From positions 1-34,379 of the forward strand of contig CAXYCJ010000008.1 in the NCBI GenBank assembly GCA_964275585.1: DNA of 34,379 nucleotides, read 5' to 3'. Numbering within the stretch: the stretch's first letter is position 1; every line of letters begins with the position of its first letter. A program made the position numbers and the translations under genes. The notes beneath the pieces are model-generated. The model worked only from the letters and a program-made list of their open reading frames with translations, did no database searches and was not told where the DNA came from. This DNA comes from D2472 sp964275585. GTDB lineage: Bacteria > Pseudomonadota > Gammaproteobacteria > Magnimaribacterales > D2472. Shown in pieces: positions 23,687-31,902 of the stretch.

Positions 23687-24233
23687 TCGTCAAGAGTTTG
23701 TCGAAGCGATTGATGATCTATTTTTAAAACTTGAGCTATCCTACCATTATCAATTTTATAAAGTGTTTGGAACAGACCAAAGGCTTAGCGAAGCCAAGAG
23801 ATTATGGGCTGAGAGTTTAAAAAAATATCCAGCTGCCTCAATTAACACTGCTGCGGAAATGGTCATTCAGACAAATGATTATCTTCCAACTCTTACAGAA
23901 GTCATCAAGGCTTGCGGGGATTCGTTGGAATCTATGAACATTCCGTCTGTGCAGGAAGCATTTATTGAGTCCCAAAAATCCTCTTCTCCAAGACAGGAGT
24001 TCGCCTGGACAACTCCAATTATCTATTGGGCAGCGCGAGAAGTGGGCTGGGATATTATCAATTCCTCTAACAGCTCATATGCCTTAAAAGTATTTTCAAA
24101 AGTATATTTACGCCTTGCCAAAGAAATGAGCGCTGGCAAATCCTTTGATATTCATCCTCGGGAAGATCCTGAACTTTTAGAGCCTATAGATCTAGATCTT
24201 TTGGCCAATTTAAGAAAAAAGCATGACATATAA
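23655..24233 (+). CDS. Putative replicative helicase loader, lambda replication protein P-like
   Basis: This 192-residue protein resembles the phage lambda replication protein P family, which delivers the DnaB helicase to origin-bound initiator. Visible features are AIDDLFLKLELSYHYQFYKV, an AKRLWAESL segment, a DYLPTLTEVIKACGDSL segment like the F-x-P-T-x-x-x-F-x-x-x-C block of that family, EAFIESQ, and the W-x-x-P-x-I-Y-x-A-A motif (WTTPIIYWAAREVGWDII), then VFSKVYLRLAKEMSAGKSF. There is no Walker A, so it is not DnaC or DnaI. I chose ATG 23655 because AAAGGA lies about 6 bases upstream; it overlaps the DnaT-like gene by 32 bases. Upstream in-frame ATGs at 23640 and 23610 are alternatives. 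The pairing mirrors dnaT-dnaC. Confidence 0.65.
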   Translation: MDRGLKTSNSNRQEFVEAIDDLFLKLELSYHYQFYKVFGTDQRLSEAKRLWAESLKKYPAASINTAAEMVIQTNDYLPTLTEVIKACGDSLESMNIPSVQEAFIESQKSSSPRQEFAWTTPIIYWAAREVGWDIINSSNSSYALKVFSKVYLRLAKEMSAGKSFDIHPREDPELLEPIDLDLLANLRKKHDI

Positions 24234-24234
24234 C

Positions 24235-24254
24235 TTGTAAAGTTTATTTTACAA
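24235..24254. promoter_or_regulatory. Inverted repeat overlapping the efflux-operon promoter region
   Basis: TTGTAAA and TTTACAA form perfect 7-base arms around a 6-base centre, immediately after the helicase-loader stop codon. The repeat ends 11 bases before a consensus TATAAT box, where the -35 contact would lie, which is a usual position for an operator. It is not followed by a T run on the plus strand, so it is unlikely to be a terminator for the preceding gene. Confidence 0.4.
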
Positions 24255-24265
24255 AAATCATGAAC

Positions 24266-24271
24266 TATAAT
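24266..24271 (+). promoter_or_regulatory. Candidate -10 box for the RND efflux operon
   Basis: A perfect TATAAT lies 44 bases before the adaptor gene ATG. No good -35 box is found at 16-18 bases upstream (TTTATT is the best), which fits a promoter that depends on an activator or is weak. This is a match by eye only. Confidence 0.45.
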
Positions 24272-24315
24272 GTCTTTCCTTCATCTAAGGTCAGCAAAAG
24301 GTAACATAAATCAAT

Positions 24316-25188
24316 ATGTCAAAAAACGTAAGAATTTCTCTCTATATACTTATCCCAATTATAATTTGGATGATTTCTGGTCAATTTATTGAAGATGCTG
24401 CTCCGCAGATTAAGTCTGAAAATACACTGACTACTGTGTTGGTTTCAAAAAGTTCAGCTGCTTTTTTTGCTCCCAAAATTACCTTAAATTCATCTGCTAC
24501 ATCTGAAAAAAGAGTTAAAGTAATGGCGAAAACTTCTGGGGAAGTAATGCCACATAATATTTCTCAGGGTCAGTGGGTAAATAAAGACCAGGTTCTTTGT
24601 AAGCTTGGTGTTGTTGAACTCAACAGAACAGAAGTTAAGGCTCCTTTTAGAGGTTACATAGAAAGAATTGTTAAGCCTGGTAACTTATTAACTCGAGGAG
24701 AGATCTGTGCTGTAATTATTGAGCTTGATCCCCTAACTTTCATTGCCGAAGTCCCCGAAGCAGAAATTAAGAGTGTTGTTAAAGGTCAGAATGTTTCAAT
24801 CAAGCTTGTAACTGGGGAAACAATTACTAGCAAGCTTAGTTTTGTATCAAAAAGTGCGACCCCGTCAACAAGAAGTTTTAGAGTCGAGGCGGAGGTAAAA
24901 AATCGCCAAGGATCTATAAGAGATGGAATTACAGGGACAATGGAGATTACTACCAATAAAATTCTTGCTCATAAGATCTCACCATCTATTTTGCTGCTTT
25001 CTGATGCGGGCATACTAGGTGTAAGAAAAGTTAATACTGATAATGTTGTCGTATTCCTCCCCGTAAGTATTATTGAAGACACCCAGAATGGAATCTGGGT
25101 TTCAGGGATACCTAACTCTACTAATTTAATAGTTAGGGGCCAAGGTTTTGTTGAAAACGGTCAAACTGTTGAGGTAACTCAGCTATGA
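24316..25188 (+). CDS. RND efflux periplasmic adaptor (membrane fusion protein), hairpin-less form
   Basis: Membrane fusion proteins connect an RND pump in the inner membrane to an outer-membrane channel. This 290-residue protein has an N-terminal membrane anchor (about 7-22). The first half of the lipoyl domain (68-101, GEVMPHNISQGQWVNKDQVL) is followed directly by the second half (104-132, EVKAPFRGYIERIVKPGNLL), then a beta-barrel region (about 134-215) and a membrane-proximal end. The alpha-helical hairpin normally inserted between the lipoyl halves, which meets TolC, is missing. It overlaps the pump gene as ATGA. No TolC-type gene is nearby. The substrate is unknown. Confidence 0.88.
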   Translation: MSKNVRISLYILIPIIIWMISGQFIEDAAPQIKSENTLTTVLVSKSSAAFFAPKITLNSSATSEKRVKVMAKTSGEVMPHNISQGQWVNKDQVLCKLGVVELNRTEVKAPFRGYIERIVKPGNLLTRGEICAVIIELDPLTFIAEVPEAEIKSVVKGQNVSIKLVTGETITSKLSFVSKSATPSTRSFRVEAEVKNRQGSIRDGITGTMEITTNKILAHKISPSILLLSDAGILGVRKVNTDNVVVFLPVSIIEDTQNGIWVSGIPNSTNLIVRGQGFVENGQTVEVTQL

Positions 25189-28100
25189 TTGGAATAGTAG
25201 ATTTTGCTTTATCAAAAGCAAAAACTACCCTTGCCTTGGCCTTAGCTATAATTATTGCTGGCTCCTACGCAAGGACAAGCCTAGGTGTTGCTGCCGAGCC
25301 AAATATTCAGCTGCCTCTAGTCAGTGTTGCAGTATTTCTCGACGGAGCTTCCCCTAGTGATGCCTCAAGATTGATTGCGCGACCGTTAGAAACTAGGTTA
25401 AGAAGTGTTCCTGGCATTAAGGAGCTCTCTTCTACTGCTCGCCTTAGTTACGCAAGAATCGTTGCAGAATTTGAAGTGGGTTATGACATAGATAAAGCAC
25501 TTAACGACATCAAACAAGCAGTCGAAGAAGTAAAATTTAAGCTCCCGCGTGAAGCTGAAGATCCTCAAATTAGGGAATATTCGTTTGCAATGTTTCCAGT
25601 GATGAACCTGAGTTTAGTTGGATCGGCTTCCCTAAGACAGAAAGTTTTTATTGCAAGAGAATTACAAGATAGGTTAGAAGCAATAAGTGAAGTTTTAGGT
25701 GCAGATCTTGAAGGCGCCCCTGAAGAAGTCCTTGAGGGAATTATTGATAAATCTAAAATGGAAACATATGGAATTACTCTAAGCCAACTCTATACCGCGA
25801 TTAACAATAACAATGTAATTATTCCTGGCGGCTCGCAAGATACAGGTATTGGGAAGTTTAATATTGAAGTGCCTAGTATTTTTGAAACAGCAGAAGACGT
25901 ATACAACATTCCAATAAAAGTGACCCAAGATGCAGTTGTAACATTAAGCGATATTGGTGAGATACGAAGAACTTTTAAGGATTATTCCTCATTTGCAAAA
26001 GTAAATGGCGAAGATGCGGTTACCCTGGAAATAAGATTACGAGTTGGCGCCAATGCTCTTGATGCCAAAGCAGAAATCATGCAGGTCAAAGAGGAGTTTG
26101 AAAAAACTTTGCCTCCAAACCTTTCAATAGTTCGAACTAATGATGAGACTGTTTGGGCAGAGGTCATGATTTCTGAATTAGAAGGAAATATTATCACTGC
26201 AATCTTTTTGGTCATGGTTCTTGTGATTGCAAGCATGGGTCTTAGAGTGGGATTATTGGTTGGCCTATCTATACCTTTTTGCTTCCTTCTTACCTTTGTA
26301 ATCTTAAAGCTTGTAGGAATGGAGTTTAATTTTCTAGTCATGATGGGTTTATTGCTGGGTTTAGGGATGTTGATTGATGGGGCAATCGTAGTAACGGAAT
26401 ATGCAGACAGAAAAATATCCGAAGGCTTGGAACGAAAAGAAGCTTATCGCTTAGCGTCTAAAAGAATGTTTTACCCAATCCTTTCTTCAACTGCGACCAC
26501 CATAGCTGCATTCACACCATTAATTTTTTGGCCAGGCTTTACCGGTCAATTTATGAGTTATCTTCCGCGAACTGTTTTTATTGTTTTAAGTGCATCACTT
26601 GTATATGCGATGATTATTACACCGGTAGTAGGTTCAATATTTGGTCAAAGAAAATCAACGTTGGTGTCTGGTGAAAGTGAGCAAACTGGAGAAATAGTAT
26701 TTGATAAAATTTCAAGCTTTTATGGAAAGGCTCTAAAGAAATTTGTTAAAAATCCAGGAGAAACGTTAATTGCTGTGCTAATGGTTTTATGGTTTTTTAG
26801 CTTTGCAATGTATGGAAATTTTGGGAAGGGTACTCTCTACTTTGCTGAGATTGAGCCAGTTGCTGCAGAAATTTCAATCAGGGCAAGGGGAAACTTTTCT
26901 GCGAATGAATCCAAAGAAATAATGGAGGTCGTTGAGGCTAAAATCTTAGAAGTGCCAGGTATTGAAAACTTATACTTAACGACTGGATCGCAATGGTTTA
27001 ATTCGGGTGGAGATACCATGGCCAGAGGTTTCTTTGAGGTAGTTGAATCAAAATATAGAACGCTTACTGGTTATGAGATTATTGATATGGTCGAAGAGGT
27101 TACTTCCAACCTCCCAGGAATAATTGTTGAGATTAATCCAGAAGAAGGAGGGCCATCGTTTGGCTCCCCAATTGAATTGGGTATCTTTGGCGAAAATGAG
27201 GCTGCTGTTGCAAGAACAACTGAAATTATAGAGCAGTACATGATAAATGATGTCATTGGCTTGACTAATATTAGATCTACCCTGCCTTATTCGTTAATTG
27301 AGTGGAGGGTTGAAGTTGATAAGCAAAAAGCTGCGCAACTTGGAGTCAGTATTTCTGATATTGGTGCTTTGGTTCAAATGCTCACAAATGGTTTTAAGGT
27401 TGGAGAATATAGGCCTGATGATTCAAAGGATGAGATCGAAATCAGAGCGAGGTTCAGCTCTCAGATGAGATCACTGAGCGGGGTTGAAGATCTAAAAGTT
27501 AATTCAATTAATGGTCTTATTCCCATTAGTACTTTCATAAAGTTAATACCCATGGAAAATCGTCAGTCAGTTGTCAGGAGAGATGGAAAATTTTTTCATG
27601 AGATAGGCTTGGCAACCGCATCTTCCGAATTTTTAGTGTCTGCAAAGGTTCAAGAAATGAGAGAGTGGATAGCAAAACAAGAATTTGAGAAAGGGATCAC
27701 AACCAAGTTTAGGGGAATGCAAGAAGAGACCGAAGAGGTGACTGAATTTTTAGGCGTAGCAGCCATCACCGCTTTAGCTTTAATGTTAATTTTACTCGTT
27801 ACTCAATTTAATAGCTTTTATCAATCAACATTAGTGCTAAGTGCTGTTTTTATGTCAGTGGTAGGCGTATTAATTGGATTATTGATTACAGGAAAGCCAT
27901 TTAGTACGACCATGACAGGGATTGCCATTGTTGCTTTATCTGGAATAGTGGTGAACAACAATATTGTTTTGATTGATACATTTAATCGTCTCAAAGAAGA
28001 ATTTCCAAGTATGTCTAGAGAAGATGTCGTTATAAAAACTTGTAGGCAAAGATTAAGACCTATCTTGTTAACAACTGCCACGACTATTTTTGGGCTTATG

Positions 28101-28319
28101 CCTTTGGCTATGGGGTTAAGCATAGATGTTATTGGAAGAGAAATTATTGTTGGAAGTCGAGTAGTTGGGTGGTGGGGAGCCTTAGCGTCATCAATTGTTT
28201 TTGGGTTGGCTTTTAGCACAGTATTAACCCTGATCTTCACTCCAGCTGCGCTTGTAATTCCATCTAGAATTAGAACATGGATGCAGAATCACTATGGATT
28301 ATTTAAGCCTACAAGTTAA
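25185..28319 (+). CDS. RND-family efflux permease
   Basis: This 1044-residue inner-membrane transporter belongs to the resistance-nodulation-division superfamily (AcrB-like), with the normal length and 12 predicted helices in two halves. Each half begins with one helix and a large periplasmic loop. The TM4 signature reads LGMLIDGAIVVTEYADR: Asp398 matches AcrB Asp407, but the next residue is Gly where AcrB has Asp408. TM10 reads GIVVNNNIVLIDTF, with Asn924 where AcrB has Lys940. The RLRPILLTTATTIFGLMPLAMG segment keeps the TM11 arginine. It therefore belongs to a divergent branch, and its drug or lipid substrate cannot be named. It is coupled to the adaptor by an ATGA overlap. Confidence 0.93.
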   Translation: MIGIVDFALSKAKTTLALALAIIIAGSYARTSLGVAAEPNIQLPLVSVAVFLDGASPSDASRLIARPLETRLRSVPGIKELSSTARLSYARIVAEFEVGYDIDKALNDIKQAVEEVKFKLPREAEDPQIREYSFAMFPVMNLSLVGSASLRQKVFIARELQDRLEAISEVLGADLEGAPEEVLEGIIDKSKMETYGITLSQLYTAINNNNVIIPGGSQDTGIGKFNIEVPSIFETAEDVYNIPIKVTQDAVVTLSDIGEIRRTFKDYSSFAKVNGEDAVTLEIRLRVGANALDAKAEIMQVKEEFEKTLPPNLSIVRTNDETVWAEVMISELEGNIITAIFLVMVLVIASMGLRVGLLVGLSIPFCFLLTFVILKLVGMEFNFLVMMGLLLGLGMLIDGAIVVTEYADRKISEGLERKEAYRLASKRMFYPILSSTATTIAAFTPLIFWPGFTGQFMSYLPRTVFIVLSASLVYAMIITPVVGSIFGQRKSTLVSGESEQTGEIVFDKISSFYGKALKKFVKNPGETLIAVLMVLWFFSFAMYGNFGKGTLYFAEIEPVAAEISIRARGNFSANESKEIMEVVEAKILEVPGIENLYLTTGSQWFNSGGDTMARGFFEVVESKYRTLTGYEIIDMVEEVTSNLPGIIVEINPEEGGPSFGSPIELGIFGENEAAVARTTEIIEQYMINDVIGLTNIRSTLPYSLIEWRVEVDKQKAAQLGVSISDIGALVQMLTNGFKVGEYRPDDSKDEIEIRARFSSQMRSLSGVEDLKVNSINGLIPISTFIKLIPMENRQSVVRRDGKFFHEIGLATASSEFLVSAKVQEMREWIAKQEFEKGITTKFRGMQEETEEVTEFLGVAAITALALMLILLVTQFNSFYQSTLVLSAVFMSVVGVLIGLLITGKPFSTTMTGIAIVALSGIVVNNNIVLIDTFNRLKEEFPSMSREDVVIKTCRQRLRPILLTTATTIFGLMPLAMGLSIDVIGREIIVGSRVVGWWGALASSIVFGLAFSTVLTLIFTPAALVIPSRIRTWMQNHYGLFKPTS

Positions 28320-28320
28320 G

Positions 28321-28337
28321 TGCTGAAAAAAACAGCA
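28321..28337 (+). other. Small hairpin between the RND permease gene and xseB
   Basis: TGCTG and CAGCA pair perfectly around a loop of seven A residues, two bases after the permease stop codon. It is not followed by a T run, so it is not a standard intrinsic terminator. It may protect the 3' end of the efflux mRNA, or may be chance. Confidence 0.25.
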
Positions 28338-28353
28338 TAAGTTACAATATCGA

Positions 28354-28572
28354 ATGACAAAAAAAGACACAGTAAATTTTGAAGCATCTTTAAAGAAACT
28401 CGAGCAGATTGTTGTAAAGCTTGAGGATGGAGATATTAGTTTAGAAGATAGTGTTAAATCTTTTGAAGAAGGCATTGGGCTGGTTAAAGAGTGTCAAAAA
28501 CAACTCTCTGAAGCAGAGCTAAAAGTAAAAAAACTTTTAGACAATGGCGAAACTGTAAATCTAGAAGATTAA
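28354..28572 (+). CDS. xseB: Exodeoxyribonuclease VII small subunit
   Basis: XseB combines with XseA to form exonuclease VII, which degrades single-stranded DNA. The 72-residue helical protein has the family pattern FEASLKKLEQIVVKLEDGDI, then SLEDSVKSFEEGIGLVKECQ and a lysine-rich end. It starts the conserved xseB-ispA-dxs order and ends 9 bases before ispA. Confidence 0.96.
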   Translation: MTKKDTVNFEASLKKLEQIVVKLEDGDISLEDSVKSFEEGIGLVKECQKQLSEAELKVKKLLDNGETVNLED

Positions 28573-28581
28573 ATATAAAAG

Positions 28582-29451
28582 ATGTCCTCCACCTTTCTAT
28601 CTGAATGTAAACAGAAGGTTTTAAATAGAATTGAAGCCCTGCTCTCAAATGATGATAAGGTAACCTCGTCTATGAGGTATTCTGCTCTTGCGGATAGCAA
28701 GTGCATTAGAGCTGGCTTGGTATTTGCATCTGGAAATCTTAAAGGACACTTAAATGATGCTGCATTAATTGATATTGCAACCAGTATTGAGTTGATGCAT
28801 ACCTATTCTTTAATTCATGATGATCTGCCAGCCATGGATGATGATGTGATGAGACGGGGCCAGCTATCAAACCATATTGAATTTAATGAAGCTACAGCAA
28901 TTTTAGCTGGCGATGCATTGCAGGCTTTGGCGTTTGAGATTATTGCTTCATCAGAAAATATATCTGATAGGCAAAAAGTTGAGGCTGTGAAGTCACTTGC
29001 AACGGCTTGTGGGCACCAGGGGATGATATTGGGACAGCAATATGATCTGGATGCTGAGAAAAATGAATTTTTAGACATAGAAATAATACACACTCTTAAA
29101 ACTGCAAAACTTATTCAGGTTGCTATGACGATGCCGTTCTTGGGCAATGATCAGTATCAACAAACATACTTGTTGCTCCATGAACTAGGAGAGAAAATGG
29201 GACTTGCTTTTCAAATCATGGATGATGTTTTGGAGGCTTCCTCAGACTCCAAAATACTTGGAAAGAGCAATTTATCTGATATAGCTAATGACAAAATGAC
29301 ATATGTAGGAATCTATGGCAAAGAAAAATCTATTAAAAAGGCAACTTCGCTATCCAGCTTCTGTATTGCCAAAATGCAAGAGCACTTTGAACAAGATCAA
29401 AGCGAAGAATTGATTGAATTGGCAGACTTTATGGTTGCTCGAGCTCATTAA
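28582..29451 (+). CDS. ispA: Farnesyl diphosphate (polyprenyl) synthase
   Basis: IspA condenses dimethylallyl or geranyl diphosphate with isopentenyl diphosphate to make farnesyl diphosphate for quinones and cell-wall lipid carriers. The 289 residues contain the first aspartate-rich motif in IHDDLPAMDDDVMRRG and the second as QIMDDVLEASSD, where the last Asp of D-D-x-x-D is Glu. GHQGMILGQQYDL and the lysine of LKTAKLI are also typical. The length and the position between xseB and dxs support ispA over longer-chain synthases, although chain length cannot be proven by eye. Confidence 0.95.
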   Translation: MSSTFLSECKQKVLNRIEALLSNDDKVTSSMRYSALADSKCIRAGLVFASGNLKGHLNDAALIDIATSIELMHTYSLIHDDLPAMDDDVMRRGQLSNHIEFNEATAILAGDALQALAFEIIASSENISDRQKVEAVKSLATACGHQGMILGQQYDLDAEKNEFLDIEIIHTLKTAKLIQVAMTMPFLGNDQYQQTYLLLHELGEKMGLAFQIMDDVLEASSDSKILGKSNLSDIANDKMTYVGIYGKEKSIKKATSLSSFCIAKMQEHFEQDQSEELIELADFMVARAH

Positions 29452-29452
29452 T

Positions 29453-31321
29453 ATGAAGATATTTACAGAAATTCCTGTAAAGATTCCATCTACACCTGTA
29501 TTGGATAAAGTCTTGGTGCCTGCTGATATTAAAAGTCTTTCATTTGTTGAGCTTAAAACCCTAGCAGATGATGTAAGAGCCTATATGCTCTATTGTGTCG
29601 GTCAAAGCGGCGGTCATCTTGGGGGCGGACTTGGTGTTGTGGAGTTAACAGTAGCATTGCAGTATCTCTACAATAGCCCTGAAGATAAAATTATTTGGGA
29701 TGTGGGGCATCAAGCTTATCCTCATAAAATTCTTACCGGAAGAAAAGATCAATTAACAAGCATTCGCCACAAAGGTGGTTTAGCGCCTTTTCCCAGTAGA
29801 TCTGAAAGCCCTTTTGATGCATTTGGTGTTGGTCATTCAAGCACTTCAATCAGTGCAGCTTTGGGGATGGCTATTGCAAACAAAGAAAATGATAAAAAGG
29901 TTGTTGCCGTCATTGGGGATGGCGCTATGACTGCTGGAATGGCCTTCGAAGGCATGGCTCATGCAGGCCATGTCAAACCAAATATGCTGATTATCTTAAA
30001 TGATAATGATATGTCTATTTCTGAAAATGTAGGTGGTCTGAATAATTATTTTTCTAGAATATGGGCTTCAAAAATGTATAAAGGGATAAGAAAGAGTGGA
30101 AAAAGTTTTTTAGAAAACCTACCTCAAGCTCATCACATTGCCAGAAAAGTTGAAACTCAAATGAAAGCCATGGTGGCGCCAGGAAGTATTTTTGAGGAAT
30201 TGGGTTTGAATTATATTGGCCCCATTGATGGTCACAACATTAGTGAATTAATCTCTGTTATAGGGAATCTTCAAGATTTTGAGGGCCCTCAATTCCTCCA
30301 TATCATTACCAAAAAGGGTGCAGGCCTAGATCCTGCTGAGGCAGATAGAATTGGGTTTCATGCTATAGGAAAAATTAAGCCATTAGATCAAAAACCAAAG
30401 AAAAATGGACCAAAATATCAAGATGTATTTGGTGACTGGATCGTTGACATGGCCAAGCAAGATAAAGATCTTATGGCTATAACTCCGGCCATGAGAGAAG
30501 GGTCAGGGTTGGTAAAATTTAGTCGGGAATTTCCCGATAGATTTTTTGATGTAGCGATAGCTGAGCAACATGCCGTTACGTTAGCGGCAGGAATGGCTTG
30601 TGAGCAAAAAAAACCTATTGTTGCTATCTATTCTACTTTCCTGCAACGTGCTTATGATCAATTGATCCATGATGTAGCTCTGCAAAACTTAAATGTTTTA
30701 TTTGCAATTGATAGGGCTGGACTAGTTGGAGAAGATGGCCCTACCCATTCAGGTAACTATGACTTAACTTATCTAAGATGCATTCCTAATATGGTAATTG
30801 CTGTCCCTTCTGATGAAGATGAGACAAGAAAACTATTAACTGCTGCTTTTATGCATGAAGGTCCGGCAGCTGTTCGGTACCCGAGAGGTGCAGGAATTAA
30901 CTCAACTATTGATCCCTCGCTTGAAATAATTCCAATAGGAAAGGGTCGATTAATTAAAAAAGGTAATTCTCAAAAACTTGTATTAAATTTTGGGCCTTTA
31001 ATTAGTACTGCAGGTGAAGTTGCAAAAAACTTAGATGCTACCTTACTAGATATGAGGTTTGTTAAACCTTTAGATGAGGAATTATTAAAACTTCATGCTG
31101 CAAACAAAGAAATGATTATTACCATTGAGGATGGGGCCATGTCTGGCGGAGCTGGCTCAGCTGTAAGTGAATGGGCTCAACTACAAAAGATAACAATACC
31201 AGTATTGATCTGCGGTATCCCCGATCAATTTATAGAGCATGCTAGTAGAGAAGAAATGCTTAAAATGGCTGGACTGGATACTAAAAGAATCCTTTCAAAG
31301 GTAAAAAATTATCTAGCTTAA
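29453..31321 (+). CDS. dxs: 1-deoxy-D-xylulose-5-phosphate synthase
   Basis: Dxs joins pyruvate and glyceraldehyde 3-phosphate using thiamine diphosphate, the first step of the MEP isoprenoid pathway. From the ATG at 29453 the protein has 622 residues, against 620 in E. coli. A longer in-frame ATG at 29414 would extend back into ispA and is disfavoured. Visible motifs are GQSGGHLGGGLGVVELTVAL, IWDVGHQAYPHKILTGR, the thiamine-binding GDGAMTAGMAFEGM with NDNDMSISENVGGL, the catalytic-region AIAEQHAVTLAAGMA, and DRAGLVGEDGPTHSG. It starts 1 base after ispA and its end overlaps convergent ribA by 9 bases. Confidence 0.97.
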   Translation: MKIFTEIPVKIPSTPVLDKVLVPADIKSLSFVELKTLADDVRAYMLYCVGQSGGHLGGGLGVVELTVALQYLYNSPEDKIIWDVGHQAYPHKILTGRKDQLTSIRHKGGLAPFPSRSESPFDAFGVGHSSTSISAALGMAIANKENDKKVVAVIGDGAMTAGMAFEGMAHAGHVKPNMLIILNDNDMSISENVGGLNNYFSRIWASKMYKGIRKSGKSFLENLPQAHHIARKVETQMKAMVAPGSIFEELGLNYIGPIDGHNISELISVIGNLQDFEGPQFLHIITKKGAGLDPAEADRIGFHAIGKIKPLDQKPKKNGPKYQDVFGDWIVDMAKQDKDLMAITPAMREGSGLVKFSREFPDRFFDVAIAEQHAVTLAAGMACEQKKPIVAIYSTFLQRAYDQLIHDVALQNLNVLFAIDRAGLVGEDGPTHSGNYDLTYLRCIPNMVIAVPSDEDETRKLLTAAFMHEGPAAVRYPRGAGINSTIDPSLEIIPIGKGRLIKKGNSQKLVLNFGPLISTAGEVAKNLDATLLDMRFVKPLDEELLKLHAANKEMIITIEDGAMSGGAGSAVSEWAQLQKITIPVLICGIPDQFIEHASREEMLKMAGLDTKRILSKVKNYLA

Positions 31322-31897
31322 GTGCCCAAGCTTGTCTCGCTTAGTGTCTAGGTAATCTTTATTGCTATCATTTGCTCCTGCGTGCAATGACATTCTCTGC
31401 GCAACATTAATACCTGCATCTTCCAATGCCTCAACTTTCTTAGGGTTATTTGTTAAGAGGTTCACGGCAGAAATATTAAAGTACTTCAACATATCTGAGC
31501 AAATTTGATAATTTCTTAAATCTGCTGCAAATCCCAGCGATTCATTGGCCTCAACGGTATCATGACCTTGATCTTGCAAGGCATAAGCTTTAATCTTATT
31601 AACCAATCCAATACCCCTCCCTTCTTGCCTTAAATATAATAAGATTCCTGATTTATTTTCTGAAATCATTTGCAAGGCTGCTTGGAGTTGAGGACCACAA
31701 TCACACCTTAAGCTTAACAATGCATCGCCTGTCAAACATTCTGAATGAACTCTGCATAATGCTACATCCTGACCTTCTACGTCTCCAAAAGTAAGGGCTA
31801 GGTGCTCTTGCCCATTAGGCTCCTCAAATGCACACAGAGTATATTCGCCATGCGATGTGGGGAGTTTTGATTGTGTTATAAATTTACAATTACTCAT
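31313..31897 (-). CDS. ribA: GTP cyclohydrolase II
   Basis: RibA opens the imidazole ring of GTP in the first step of riboflavin synthesis. The 194-residue stand-alone enzyme has the zinc cysteines in HSECLTGDALLSLRCDCG, then LLYLRQEGRGIGLVNKIKAY, the DTVEANESLGFAADLRNY block, and LLTNNPKKVEAL. It is not fused to RibB. The C-terminal ends overlap the end of dxs by 9 bases on the opposite strand. pgpA lies 5 bases upstream on the same strand. Confidence 0.97.
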   Translation of the reverse strand: MSNCKFITQSKLPTSHGEYTLCAFEEPNGQEHLALTFGDVEGQDVALCRVHSECLTGDALLSLRCDCGPQLQAALQMISENKSGILLYLRQEGRGIGLVNKIKAYALQDQGHDTVEANESLGFAADLRNYQICSDMLKYFNISAVNLLTNNPKKVEALEDAGINVAQRMSLHAGANDSNKDYLDTKRDKLGHLS

Positions 31898-31902
31898 AAA
31901 GG

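Noticed and set aside
22868..24233. Prophage remnant explanation for the DnaT-like and lambda P-like genes
   Set aside because: No integrase, att repeat, tRNA junction or other phage gene is visible. Both flanks are housekeeping or efflux genes with similar composition. Domesticated chromosomal genes fit better, although a very old remnant cannot be excluded.
27821..28240. 139-residue open frame on the minus strand inside the RND permease gene
   Set aside because: It lies opposite conserved transmembrane-helix codons and its composition is that of a shadow frame.
29414..29452. Upstream ATG for dxs at 29414
   Set aside because: It lies inside ispA and adds 13 residues absent from the family. 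The ATG at 29453, just after the ispA stop, gives the normal length.
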